Source: Xylogone sp. PMI_703 (Eukaryota; Ascomycota; Leotiomycetes). Taken from it: a DNA stretch of 64,000 bases. The stretch's first letter is position 1, and the number at the start of each line of letters is the position of its first letter. Location of the stretch: assembly GCA_021399445.1 (NCBI GenBank), contig JAJTUQ010000006.1, positions 3,348,001 through 3,412,000 of the forward strand, read 5' to 3'. Below the pieces are notes generated by a model. It was not told the origin of the DNA. It saw nothing but the letters and a program-made list of their open reading frames with translations, and did not search any database. The translations under genes were made by a program, and so were the position numbers. Shown piece by piece: positions 1 through 11,784 of the stretch.

Positions 1-7
1 CAAAACC

Positions 8-2128
8 TTACGAAGAGTTATACCACTCTGCAACCCACTGGGTGATTTGCTGTACCACATTGTCCACAATTTCCTGCAACCCTTCATTGGCTTCTGCGTC
101 TTCAATCAACGCATCTGTAACATGAAATCCACCCGGAATAACATATAGGGGGTGTTCAGATGTTGAGGACAATTGACCGTCCGGTCGGGAGGTTGATGAC
201 ATGCCAGCCGGTCGCCAAGGATCAAACTCACTATGAATTTATGGTTAAATTTGATAATATAAGAGGACGAGAATAAGAGGGTGTACAATTAGATCACCCA
301 GGATATGTGGACTTACCCATTTGTCCAGATCAACCTTGATGTATTGTCGAATCTCCATCCCTTAGTGTATTGGTTAATGGTATTAACATTAATGAACGAG
401 CTTGTATTTTCGGGGTATGTGTGTCCGTTCTCCGATGGGAAGTACAGAGCACATTGGTCAGCGTAGTATTGGGGTGTAAGGAAGCGTGAGACAATAGTTG
501 ATCGGGTTCCGACTCCTCTGTTATTGCATATCAGTATTAGTGGTCAGAGGCGAAATTAGCTTAGGAGAGTTACCCTTGCCACCAATCAAATCCAGAACAC
601 AACATCCATTCCCATTGACGGTCTCCACCCTCAACGGTATAATTTGTATACTGGGGATTTGAGGCGTTGTGATAATCGAGGCAGGAGACATCCGTTGGAT
701 CCGTGGCTCCGTAGTTCTGCTGACAGTCTATCATCATTTAGTAAGCTACGAGAGACCATGAAATGGAATGGAAATATCCTACAGCCTGAAAAAGTACTGT
801 TGACCCATGCACTGTAACCCTGAAGAGCCTTTTGAACTCCAACTCCTCCAGGGCCGGGGACAACTCTCGCCCCAGCTTCAACGCCCTAAAGGATATTAGC
901 AGGAATGGATAAAGACCGGAGGGATTTACTAACCTCTATAGAATCACAGAATTGGAAGAATTCGGAATATCCTGAGGTAAAAGAATTTTCTTGCCATGCG
1001 AATATAGGAGTCGCAAGTGTGCTACCGGAAACGATTAGCTAATGCATCCATTGTTTTGGATAGAGGTAATAGTTATACGTACAAGGCAAAGTCATCGTTA
1101 TGTTTTAAGTCCTGTAGCCCAAACATAGACTTCAAGTCATCGACTTCCTTTGTAGAGTTCCTTATAAGGATGTCGTCTATATATTCCGTCATTGCCTGTA
1201 AATCGTTGCTACAGTTTGCAGGCATGTATTTCTGGATAGAGGCAAAGTATTGCCACTGAATCAAATAAGTACTTCAGCTAAAATATTGAAGGTGAGGATG
1301 ACAGACATAATTATGAATCGCTTCAACCGGGGCGCTTGAAGCATAGTATGCCCAGAATACACCCGGGGACACCGATTCAGTCCAGGCGGCAAGAGCGCCA
1401 GAATAAGAACCACCAGTAAGGACCCATGGCTGTGATGGTATTAGCAAGAGTTATAGATGAAAACTTGAGTTACAAGCTTACAGAAGTATATGCGTTACTG
1501 CTATGATTCTCATCGAAAGGTAAGTCAACAACTTGGGCAAAATAGGTGTAATCGCCAATTGCTTGGCGTAGCGACAAGAACTGAAGATTCTCCGTAGTTA
1601 AGTTATCATATGGAGATGATTGGCCCCAATATCGATCTATGATTGGTTAATTAGTAGACAGATTATCTATCGAAATAGCGTTCGCAAGCTTACGCTCCAA
1701 AACAATAGCAGCTCCTCCAATCTCCTGTGCAAGGAGACCGACTATTGTTTCGTTCGTCACATATCCCTCAAAACCATCAACAGCATTCTCCCCGGGGGAC
1801 CACATAACAACCTATATATTTCTAGTCAACAAAATTGTTGCCGACGAACCAGTCGCAGAGGCACACCCACGGGAGAACCTGGCCCCTTCCAAAACTCGGA
1901 ATTCCAGAAATACCTCTGCTGGAATGTGCCTTTTGAAGGATCGTCGTGATCAATTATCTGTGTAAAGAACGCCGTTCCTGACTTGGCTTCTGCCTTTTTG
2001 CTTAGAAAGGACCTTTTATCCCCTTGCCGAGGCACTGGAGGAACCCATCTTCCGGGACGATTCACCTTGGCTGCCACAACCAAGGTACATATGGATAAGA
2101 AAAGGAAGGACGATATTGACGACTTCAT
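8..2128 (-). CDS. Secreted serine carboxypeptidase, peptidase family S28
   Basis: This is a secreted proline-specific exopeptidase-type serine protease (S28; Pro-X carboxypeptidase/DPP-II relatives) that would act outside the cell or in the vacuole. About nine exons join without a break. The first gives a signal peptide (hydrophobic residues 5-19) and the family start motif FTQxIDHxDPSKGTFQQRY. The nucleophile motif GGSYSG lies near 1400. An NCSND segment follows, then the acid in NGEFDPWR near 220 and the histidine in GGFHVTD near 130. The start at 2128 is the only ATG placing a signal peptide before the family motif. The stop is at 8-10. I estimate about 530 residues, usual for the family. 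Exons read with clean junctions are 1871-2128, 1694-1811, 1482-1636, 1307-1429, 1083-1255 and 934-1021. I see no lesion, so I expect it to be functional. Confidence 0.9.
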
Positions 2129-3542
2129 CTTAAGTCAAGGCCGTCAAGACCACGGGAAAATTAAGAAAATTGGCCTGTCAATATTTCTCAAACGCTAAGC
2201 AGTCTATGAGGATATAAAAGACTAGATCACTAGCTACAGAAGTGAAAGGAGAAATTTAAATAATGGAGAGCTATATATACAAGAGTGTATACGTGAACCA
2301 GAGTTATATGGCGGTACCTCCAGCTTACTCGGCAGCCCTTGCCATCCACCGTGTCAGCTGCAGCGTCGGGGGCCGTTGTGGCTGTGAGTTGAGAACCACT
2401 CCCTGCATCAGCACATATTCATTTGATAGGCGTGCTGTAATAAGCACGCATACTTGCTTGCTCTTGACAGGCCAGCGTGGCACACTCCAATATAGGAGTT
2501 GAAGACATCTTACCCAACATGCGGTGTACTGTACATCTGACCTTCCAATAAACACGAAAGATTATTTTATCGTTAGTAATCAAACAGAGAATCAACACAC
2601 CTAAATAATCGGGTAGTAGATGTCATTATAACAGGGAGAAAAATGCAAAAATGTTAATTTCTAGAGGGCGGGCCAAATCAAACAAGTCCCCAAAAATAGG
2701 ATATTTTCGCTTGGCTAGTTAAAAATGAGATATTGATATTTTATGCTTAGCTGGTGAACAAAAATCAAATCATATTTCAATCTTGTCGTCCGGCCAATGT
2801 GGTTCTACGATAGCTCCCCACTAAACACCCGGACCCTACTAATATTTCTCTGCATGAATCACTCAATCGCACCTGCTGTGTGATACAGGTGATATTTGTC
2901 CAACGAGCGTCAATTGCCATATCCAGTAAGTAAAGTAACAAGTGCCACAGTACAACAGTACAATGCCGTAATCCCGGTCCTTGGGTGGAGACGCCACAGC
3001 CGCAGATAGCGTGATCATTGGCTGTGGTACCAATCCCCCAGCCACAACCATTGCGGACGCGTGCTGCCAGTCCAATGACAAGCAGAGGCTCCGCCTCAGG
3101 GCATCAAATGCTTCAAAATCCCTACGCATATCCAGGCCTCTTTTGTTAACTGAGGGCTCGTATAAGCTTACTTGGCCTGTGCCGCACTTTATGCATCGTC
3201 TTACCCATTTGTAGACAATCACTCAACAAGAACGATATTAATAGTTTCTCGGCATCGCCAAGAATTTCTACATAGTAGTGTCATTTCCTCGCCAGACTGT
3301 GATATTAATAGATAGCGGCAGTCTAGGCAGACTTTCTCATGTAACCGCATTCAAGCCTACGGATACGGTACAGCACATGCTGACCAGACCAAGATCCATC
3401 CAGCAGTAATGTCACTCACGGACTGAGCAATCTACTTGGAACTTTAACTAGCTTGTACTTTGTTTTATTTTGATTTTAAAGAGCCTATTATTGTAAAATC
3501 GGAAAATTTATTAGAGTTCAATTGGAATTGTTGTTGTAAAAT
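2129..3542. other. Intergenic, no supported gene
   Basis: AT-rich sequence upstream of the S28 peptidase. Short open frames at 2263-2555 and 2863-3222 (both strands) have no recognisable motif, and the 2970-3180 stretch is only somewhat more GC-rich than its surroundings. I see no gene, RNA or clear repeat. Confidence 0.5.
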
Positions 3543-3990
3543 TTGACTGAGTGCACAAGACGGAGTTATCCACATATACTTAAAATTCTGTCTCTCCAGC
3601 CTTTTATGAACTTTGATGGTGCCTCAACGCCGCTCAGTGGCCGGCTACAGACTGCAAAGGAATGGGTAGAGCTGGCTCGGGCTCTAGGCACGAATATAAC
3701 CCAAGTTCCCAGTTCGTTCGAAAAATCCAGCACAGGGGATGGGAGTATCATCGTTAAAGAACTCCAGGCACTAGCAGAAATCGGCTCCGAAGGCTCTCCT
3801 CCAGTTAGTCGTGCATATGAGGCCCTGTCACGGGGCCACCATGTAGCATTGTTTGGATGATGCTGTGCGCATTGTAAAGTTAGTTGATCGCTCGAACTTT
3901 GGCTTATATATTGATACGTATCACGTCCTGGCAAGAGTTTGGACTGATCCTGGATCGAGGGAGGGAGACTCCCAGGTGGAAATGCTGTAG
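3543..3990 (+). pseudogene. Relic of a 3-dehydroshikimate dehydratase-like (xylose-isomerase-fold) enzyme
   Basis: The translation carries hallmarks of fungal 3-dehydroshikimate dehydratase / sugar-phosphate isomerase TIM barrels (QutC-like): SLQPFMNFDG, then TAKEWVELARALGT, QVPSSF and AYEALSRGHHV. The frame breaks at about 3857 and resumes one frame over with DDAVRIVKLVDRSNFG, YIDTYHVLARVW and TDPGS, the metal-site and substrate-loop part of the fold. It stops at 3990. The N-terminal strands and the C-terminal half are absent, so only about 140 of the usual 300 or more residues survive. In quinate and aromatic-acid catabolism the enzyme makes protocatechuate from 3-dehydroshikimate. The neighbouring DAL5-type permease and FAD monooxygenase would suit such a pathway, but this copy cannot be active. 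A sugar-phosphate epimerase relic is the alternative. Confidence 0.75.
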
Positions 3991-4253
3991 ATGCTAGAAG
4001 TTAAGGACTAATTTAGCCGTCATATAGTTTACTAAATCTTAATTTAAGTTAAATATAAAGCTTTTGATTACTTGCAACATGTTGCCATCAAGGAATAGCC
4101 TTGTGCAAAAGTAGTGGTGGAATAATTGCTGTTCGGAGAAGTAGGTCTCCCTTTTCTCAAGCTGGGCAGCAATCTCAAATGTATGAATTGTACCGTAGTA
4201 AATAGGTTACAAAAATATATTATCATCCATGCCAGCCTGCTAGATATGGCTTT

Positions 4254-6302
4254 TCAAAGAACGTAGCGGAAAGTAAGATTTTCCCTATCCGTTAAATCAA
4301 GTTGATTGTTGTCCACTACCTGACCCCTATGCTGTCCATACTCGTCTATTGAATCCACCACACCTGTAGCTTGTACTTCTTTCCCGGATTCAACAAGCCT
4401 GTCACGGCGTCTATTCTCTTTGACAAGATAATAGCGGATATACAGGACTAATATTGCTGGAAATACGCTCGCGAGTCCCAATATGACGCCCCATGGAACG
4501 TAGTATCGCGGCTATCAGGTTTTGTCAGTGATATGAAGGATTCGTATAATTGTATTCGTACCTTGTATTGTGCTTGGAATAGTTGTGGAGACAGGATATT
4601 ACCCAGACCGTATCCGACGTGGTAGAGGGCAATGACTGTAGTCTTCTTTGTGTGCCCCGCCGAACAATTTGCAGCCCACACCATAACTACAGCATACGGA
4701 ATCCCAGTGGGAGATCTAAGCCAGATCGCAGTCACGAGTCCCCATCTGTCTGACCACGGAAGTGCTATATGGAATGTGAGATGATATCATCTCCAAGGAG
4801 GCGTCGTACTTACCAATGAGTAAGATGGCAGATATACACGGGACAACGTAAGCTGCAGCCGATATCCATGCTCTGGTATTCTACTGAATTTGAGTATGGC
4901 ATATAAAAGATCGAGGAGAAAGTCACACCTTTGTATACGCTAGGAGCCAAGCTGCAATCGCCAACGATATGAATGCCGTAACCCCAGTCACACACCCCAA
5001 TAAAGTTGTCTCAAGAACTGAGAATCCGAAGGAGTTGATGATGAGTGAGTATTGATTAGTTACGCCATTAGCCATCTCTTGGCTCCAAGCGTGAAGGAAA
5101 AAGAGCCATGTTTTTGGATCTTTTAACGCTTCTATAAATCTTTAGAAGCATTAGCATATATTTGCTCGCAAGAAGAAGGCAAGAGGATGATACTGACTGG
5201 TACTTCTTAAATCTCTTCTGCTCAATACCGGAATGATTCCCCTTTATTCGTAGGATTGCCTGGGCCTTTTCTTCCGTAGATAAGAAGCGCGCTTTAAGCG
5301 GACTATCTGGGAAAAAGAAGTATACCGATATAGCGAGCAACAGAGTGACTGAGGCAGTAATGACTAAAGTATATCGATTAACTGAGTGCCCTCGTGGAAA
5401 GTTGTTGGGGTTTGGTAATACATACCCATAAACCATTTCCACGGGGAAAAAGACCCGGTTTTTATGAATAGGACTCCATAAGACAACAGACCCGAGGTTA
5501 TCGGACTTGCGTTTCCAATAGCCCACATGCACGGCATGAGTACGGCCTGTTCATCATAGGTGAAGAACATGGAGAGGATGAGTAGGAATGATGGCACAAT
5601 ACATGCTTCTGCAACACCCAGAAGGAACCGCACCACAAATAACCCGGCAAAATTAGAACAAGCAATATGGAGGTACAAGAATCCAGACCTTTGTGATGCT
5701 ATTAGCAGCGTGGTGTGGCTTTAGAATCCAAGCACCTACCATATAACTAAATTCAAGGCCAGCCATTTTCCCACGGGAAAGCGCTGAAGAGCCCAGTTCT
5801 GGGGCCACTCTGCAACTAAGTAGCCCAGATAAAAGATACTCTGGATCATATAAGTGTTTGTTCCTGTATTCTTCTTAATGACAAGTTGAACAAACCGAAA
5901 GCCAGTTGTACTGATTACTGTTCAGGTGTGCATCCTTCAGAATACCGAGAATTGCTGAGCTGCCCAACTATTATCACCAGTCAGGCATATATTTGCTCTA
6001 ATTTTCGTCACAGTAAGGTGCTGTCTACATACTGTCTGCTTGTCGACATACATCAAGTGGTACCCAATGCAGATAAAAGGGAGGATCCACTTGACGCATT
6101 TGTTCCTGATCCTTCGAGCCTCTTCTGGTGTCGGATCGTCCACATGGATCTGAGAGAACAGCTTGTACGACTCATCGGCATATTGAGTGGGTATTGTAGG
6201 CAGTTCCACTTGAAATGTTCTTGATGTAGGATTCTTTTCAGAATCACTCTCCTTGTCAGAGGCAGACAAGATCACCTGGGAAGGAAGATCGGAGGAAGAC
6301 AT
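4254..6302 (-). CDS. MFS transporter, DAL5/allantoate permease (anion:cation symporter) family
   Basis: This is a plasma-membrane 12-helix permease for organic anions; substrates known in the family include allantoate, nicotinate, tartrate and related acids. The N-terminus has the typical cytoplasmic lead with ADESYKLF and EEARRIRNKCVKWILPF, then DKQTLGSSAILG. Later segments include SIFYLGYLVAEWPQNWALQRFPVGKW, FAGLFVVRFLLGVAEA and a helix with WAIGNASPITSGLLSYG. The ending DLTDRENLTFRYVL is characteristic. About ten exons join in phase with consensus splice sites; the first intron needs the acceptor ending GATAATAG to keep DKQT-LGSS in frame. I see no lesion. It is divergent from the FAD monooxygenase at 7069, which suggests shared control. 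The substrate cannot be read from the sequence. Confidence 0.9.
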
Positions 6303-7068
6303 GACAGGCTACAACCCAGAATGTTGAACCTCGCCCTAGATGTGCGTACAGTATATGGAACTGATTTGTACATAGTTAAGTAATATTCGACCGCTAGGGA
6401 CTGGGGATTGTGCTGAAATAACCTAGATCACGCAATCCAAGCCAGTTTCAAGGCATTCGAGAATCTTTGCCCGCATACCGTTTTTTACTTCCCGTCACGA
6501 CTGGGGGTTTGCTAATCATAAACATCCATTTAACAAGGTCCACTTACACCACTTATGGGGGTTTGTTGGGTATATAACATTATCTATCACTCGTCGCGAT
6601 CTGGGGATAACCTGTATACCGAAGTGGACAAGACAGTAGCTAGCTTTACTGGGAAATAAATGCTGTATATTTCTATACCTTTCTAATCATATGATTGCAT
6701 TATGTAGATGGCTTAGTTGATTAATAAACGACACTGGTGTAATTTTCTTCATTATCATCAATGCTGCCCGCCCTGATGTATATGTACCCTGCATATTCGC
6801 AATTTGAGATGCAGATGAGCACCAGCAGAATCTCCAACACTCTTATGAAATTCCACTCAGAATATGATTACCAAGTGAGCAGGCTCCAGTAGTCTGGACT
6901 CAAGAATGGGAGCTCTCATGGCATTGGCCACTGATTAATACGATAACAGCTCTGCCCTGAAATCAGCACCAGGCAGTTACATATTTTTAATAGACACATT
7001 CTCGCTACTACAATAATTGGACTCTAAACTCATTCAACAACCCATATCCTTACCACTACATCCTACAG
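6303..7068. promoter_or_regulatory. Shared intergenic region between divergent permease and monooxygenase
   Basis: A 766-bp gap between two divergently read genes that could form one catabolic unit. It is AT-rich with no coding potential. I could not identify a specific operator. Co-regulation is inferred from arrangement only. Confidence 0.45.
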
Positions 7069-8534
7069 ATGCCTACGACACCAGATTTCCCACCTCTGCA
7101 AGTGGCCATTGTGGGCGCTGGCATTGCAGGTCTCACGGCAGCAATCGCGCTTCGCAAACATCCACACATACACGTTCAAATCTACGACAAGGCAACAGAG
7201 CTCAAGGAGATCGGCGCAAGCATCGCACTTGGACCCAACGGCTTAAGGACTCTCGAAAGACTCGGATTGCACAACGTCCTCGATGACGAGGTCGCCTTTC
7301 GCGGACCTTCCAACATCCCAATGGTATACAGACATTGGAAGACAAACGAAGTTATCGGGATGGACCTTCATGATAACGTAACACAGTATCTTCATCGGAC
7401 AGCACGGTATCACCGAGGACACTTACATCAAGGGCTCCTAGAACATGTCCCGAGGAATATTATTCATTTGGGGAAGAGACTGATCTCCGCGAAAACTTTT
7501 CCAGCGCAAGGCGTGGTGCTGGAATTTGAAGATGGGTCAACTTATACAGCAGATATTTTACTCGGGGCCGACGGGCTTCATTCGGTAGGTCGGAGATCAT
7601 TCACAAGATTCTATGATAAAATATCTCAATCTCCACGTTTATTATCTTCTCTAATACTATATAGGGTGTGAGAACCGCATTCGCTCCAGATTTTAAGCTC
7701 CAATGGAGTGGCTGGACAGCTTTTCGCGGCGTTTTCGATGCATCCCTCACAGACTCGATTCCCGATCTTCCACCGGACTCAACTCACTGGTGGGGACCGG
7801 ATACCAATTTCTTTGCATCGCGTCTTGGAAGAAATACCTATACTGTTGTTGGTGGTACTCTTTCCGATCCTAGTGACCCAGAAGCTCTCTTTAAGGACGT
7901 CTCGTGGGATGAGGAAGCTAATGTCAAGCTTCTTCGCGATAAATACGCCGTAGGTTATCATCTGTAAACAAGTTAGAGACCTAGGTTTGGATAACTAATG
8001 GAATAAATGTAGGACTGGAACCCCGTCGTCAAGCAGCTCACCGAGATTACCCCTTCAATCCGCTTTTACCCCAACTTCTCTTGCGCCAGTTCTTTACCTA
8101 CCTGGATCTTCGGAGGCCGTGCTACTCTCATCGGCGACGCAGCTCATGCACACGGAGGTGCTTTTGCTACGGGAGGTTCTCTAGCTATTGATGATGCATA
8201 TGCCTTTCACCTGGCACTATTTTCCGTTTTCCCAGTCACGGCTACTCAGAAGCCCTCATCGGATGATATTCAGAATGCACTGAGACTGTACGAGGCGACG
8301 CGTAAGCCACATGCTGATAGATTATTGAAGACGGTGTTGGCGTCAAATAAAGCAAAGGCAGTTAGGATAGCAACTGGAGACTTAGAATCGGATGTGGAGC
8401 TAAGGGAAAGAGCTGCTAAGGGTTCGAATACAACTTGGTTGCATGAGCATGATGTTGTTAAAGCCTTTGAAGATACGATAAGACGGGAGAATCAATCGGA
8501 AAATGGCACAGAAGAAATCTTGGCAAAACTATGA
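7069..8534 (+). CDS. FAD-dependent aromatic monooxygenase (salicylate-hydroxylase-like)
   Basis: A flavoprotein hydroxylase of the PHBH/salicylate hydroxylase type, using NAD(P)H and O2 on an aromatic substrate. Exons 7069-7584, 7665-7949 and 8013-8534 sum to 440 aa, normal for the family. The Rossmann motif VAIVGAGIAGLTAA lies at residues about 11-24, the DG motif in LLGADGLHS precedes intron 1, and the FAD-ribityl motif GDAAHAHGG is in exon 3. No signal peptide or membrane segment is visible. The start is the first ATG before the Rossmann fold. It is divergent from the DAL5-type permease and convergent with the aconitase gene (about 230 bp between stops). A role with the permease in aromatic-acid use is an inference; a tailoring role in the terpenoid cluster next door is possible. 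Confidence 0.9.
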
Positions 8535-8765
8535 TAGAACCAATGAGCCATATAACTTAGAATTATATAGAAACTTGGCACAAAGCTTGCTAGTAAATCA
8601 AAGCTTACTCTCGAACGAATCTGTTCTGGTAGCTGTATAGACAAGTCATAGTATGGCTCACAGATTGTGAGCGCACGAGACTGACGGGACGTGCTAAGAT
8701 GCCGTAAACGGTAGATGAGCTTGACAATTTAATTCAAAAATATCCATTTCTGCTATTATCTAGTT

Positions 8766-11274
8766 TCATAACGACAACTCAGAAGAGCCAGTAGCTTTCA
8801 ACCCCATAAAGTTAAGTGCACTGCCAGCCTTGAAGAATTCGACCTGCTCTTCATTGAACGAGTGAGTCAATTCGGATTCCCATTGATTTCCATCCTCTCC
8901 TTTCACTACCATCTTAACATTCGTTCCAGGGCCAAGTCTGTCTAGACCAATGAGGCTAATTCGGTCACTGGGATTGATCCGATCATAATCAGCTTCGTCC
9001 ACAAACGTGAGAGGTAGCATCCCCTGTTTTTTCAGATTCGCCTCATGCAACCGTGGAAAGCTCTTGGCAATAACTGCGACACCGTTGAGAAATCGTGGCT
9101 GGAGTGCGGCATGTTCTCGTGATGATCCTTCGCCGTAGTTGTGATCGGCAATCACTACCCATTGTACTCCTCGACTTTTATAATCTTTTGCTACGTCTGG
9201 GACACCTTCATACTCGCCTGTGAAGACGTTTCTTACTAGGTTTGCCTTGTCGTTCTCTGCATTAATGGCACCAATTAGGGTGCCATTGGAAATATTCTCC
9301 AAGTGACCGCGGAAGCGGAACCAAGGCCCACCAGGCGATATGTGATCAGTGGTACATTTTCCTTTCACTTTAATAAGGATTGGTAGCTCCGCATAATCTT
9401 TACCGTTCCAGGGCTTAAATGGCACGAGACGCTGGAGTCTCTCGGAATACTCAGGAAGGACTACTGTTCGAGAACTTCGTTCTGCTTCTGGAGGTGGCGG
9501 AGTATATGCGGAATCTGCGTTTTCGTATCTTTCTGGGATCGCGTTTCCGGATGGAGGAGTGAAGGAGAACTTTCCCCCGTCCGGCGTCACTAGGGAGTCA
9601 GTGATGGGGTTGAATTGCAGGTCGCCGGCAATAGTCTTTGCTATGACCATCTCAGGAGATGCCACAAAGGCGCTGGTAGCAGGATTTCCATCCTGCCGAG
9701 CTGTGAAGTTTCGATTATACGATGTAATTATGGAATTAGGTGTGCCCTAAATAAAAAGATTGGTTAAGCTCAACTTTATAGAAGAAAGCCTGTCATACCT
9801 TCTTAGTGTCTTCGCGGGCCCATGAACCCGAACATGGTCCGCACGCACTTGCTAGTAGTGTTCCTCCTAATTTTTCAAAGACTTCAAGTACCCCTTCTCT
9901 CTCCAGAGTTTGCTGCGTCTGTTCACTCCCAACAGATACGTAGAGTGGGATCTTGGGCTTAATTCCAGCATCAAGAGCCTGTTTGGCAAGGTTTGCAGCA
10001 CGTGTCATGTCTTCGTAGGAAGAGTTGGTGCAGGATCCAATCAGCCCCGCGGAGAGTTGAGACGGCCAACTTGCTTCAGCTGCTACTTGGGCAAATTTCG
10101 AGTTTGCGGTAGAGAGATCTGGCGTCCATGGGCCATTGATATACGGCTCCAGCGTAGAGAGATCCAATTCAATCACGGAATCATACTCAGCACCCTCATC
10201 TGCACGGAGGTTATGTGCTCGCTGCGCTGCACTATCTCTGAGGTATCCACGACCAGTTATCTCAAGATACTTACCCATAGACTCGTTATATGGAAAGATT
10301 GATGTTGTGGCTCCAGATTCTGTGCCCATATTGCAAATAGTAGCTTGTCCCGTACACGATATGCTCTCTACACCTGGTCCGAAATATTCTAGAATAGCTC
10401 CAGTCGCGCCTTTTACTGTGAGTTCACCGACGAGTTTCAAGATCACATCTGGATTAAATTTTAGTAAGCTGAAAGAGTGAGTATCGGAAAGAAAATTTCT
10501 ACTCCTACCTTTTGGAGACGCCCAGTCAGACAACTTCCCAGTAAGATGGACTCCTATAATTTTGGGAGCTTTCAACTCCCAGGCCAATCCAGCCATAACA
10601 TCAACGGCATCTGCACCGCCAACACCAATTGCCCCCATTCCTAGACCACCCGCGTTTGGCGTATGTGAATCAGTTCCTAACATGAGACCTCCAGGGTAGG
10701 CATAGTTCTCGAGCACGACCTGGTGGATGATTCCAGAACCAGGCTTCCAGTAACCAATGCCGTACTTGGAACAAGCATCGCGCAAGAAGTTGAATACCTC
10801 TTTACTATCGTTGACTGATTTTGGTAGATCAACTGAATGGCCCTTACTGCCGATAATGAGGTGGTCGCAGTGGAGCGTGGTGGGGGTGGTGACCGTATTT
10901 AGGTTCGCTGTCATGAACTGGAGAAGCGCCATCTGGCCGGATACATCTTGCAATGCGACTCGGCTTGGGCGAACCTTAACGTATGATTGGCCTCTAACGA
11001 TATTTCCTGCAATCTCTGGTTTATCGAGATGGCCGTAGATGACTTTTTCGGCATATGTCAAAGGGCGGCGAAGCTCCTCTCTCGCAATGTGGATGTTCTT
11101 GTCTAGTTTTCCATAGTCTATATAGCGATCCGTCTCAAATCTACTCAGGGTCGGAGCATTTGTATTTTGCGATACCGTGGCCAGCCGTCTTACTCTTTGG
11201 CCATAGCTGCCCGCAAGATGTTGTTGATTCAGCCATTTACCCCGAACGAGGAGAGGCCGAGAGCTGAACGGCAT
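8766..11274 (-). CDS. Aconitate hydratase, mitochondrial type
   Basis: An iron-sulfur dehydratase converting citrate to isocitrate via cis-aconitate (or homocitrate to homoaconitate in Aco2-type enzymes). Exons 9799-10448, 10509-11274 and 8766-9746 total 798 aa. Residues 1-33 are basic and hydroxylated, typical of a mitochondrial presequence. Cluster cysteines are in GLIGSCTNSS and ASACGPCSGSW; other active-site signatures are LGTDSHTPNAGGLGMG, TTDHISPGG and GEGSSREHAALQPR. Canonical copies usually read ACGPCIGQW at the second site, so two positions differ here. Intron 10449-10508 is exactly 60 nt with no stop, so a naive reading frame runs through it. The gene lies in tandem behind a terpene synthase relic. 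It may be an extra copy for self-protection or simply a housekeeping gene. Confidence 0.93.
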
Positions 11275-11784
11275 ATTCGTGGTCGTTAAACGGCGCCTAC
11301 CTCTTAGACAGGCTGCGAGAGGTAACTTGTAGCGGTTTAGTACATTTCTAGAGTTTTGTTATCTAGCGATAGAGTTTTGTTTTTGATGCTGGAATCGCCG
11401 AGGATGCATGGAGTAATAGGTTTCGATTCATTCGATCAAGTCTAGATCGGAACTCCACTATGAGAGTGAAGGTGCCGAGTTTCGCAAGCCCTTGCGAGCC
11501 TCGCCAGCCTCGGTCCGGGGTAAGACGGTGAGCGGTCTCGCAGTTCAGGTCAGATCTGAGTGTTGCGGTGCAGCATAACCATATCAAGAGTAGAAATTTG
11601 AATCCATCAACAGTTTAAATAATAATCTAACACATTCAATACAAACGTAATAAGTATTGATTTATTAATAATAACCACGATTACTATTTATATTGGTTTT
11701 TGAAAGAGACTTTTAGGTGTGGCTGTAGAGGATAGAGAGGATTATTCCCCTTGCATTATTCCTTGACTTGCTTCAAGAATTATT
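11275..11784. other. Intergenic, upstream of aconitase
   Basis: About 510 bp between the aconitase start and the terpene synthase stop. The aconitase-proximal half is GC-richer, and the rest is an AT-rich 3' flank. The 74-codon open frame at 11363-11587 has no recognisable motif. Confidence 0.4.

Noticed and set aside
2863..3222. 119-codon minus-strand frame that looks protein-like
   Set aside because: No recognisable motif, a competing plus-strand frame over the same bases, and no convincing splice partners.
5140..6250. Permease read as several broken frames
   Set aside because: All frame changes fall at good donor/acceptor pairs, and the joined protein matches the family end to end.
9910..10480. 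Plus-strand frames over the aconitase gene
   Set aside because: Antisense shadows of conserved aconitase coding sequence.
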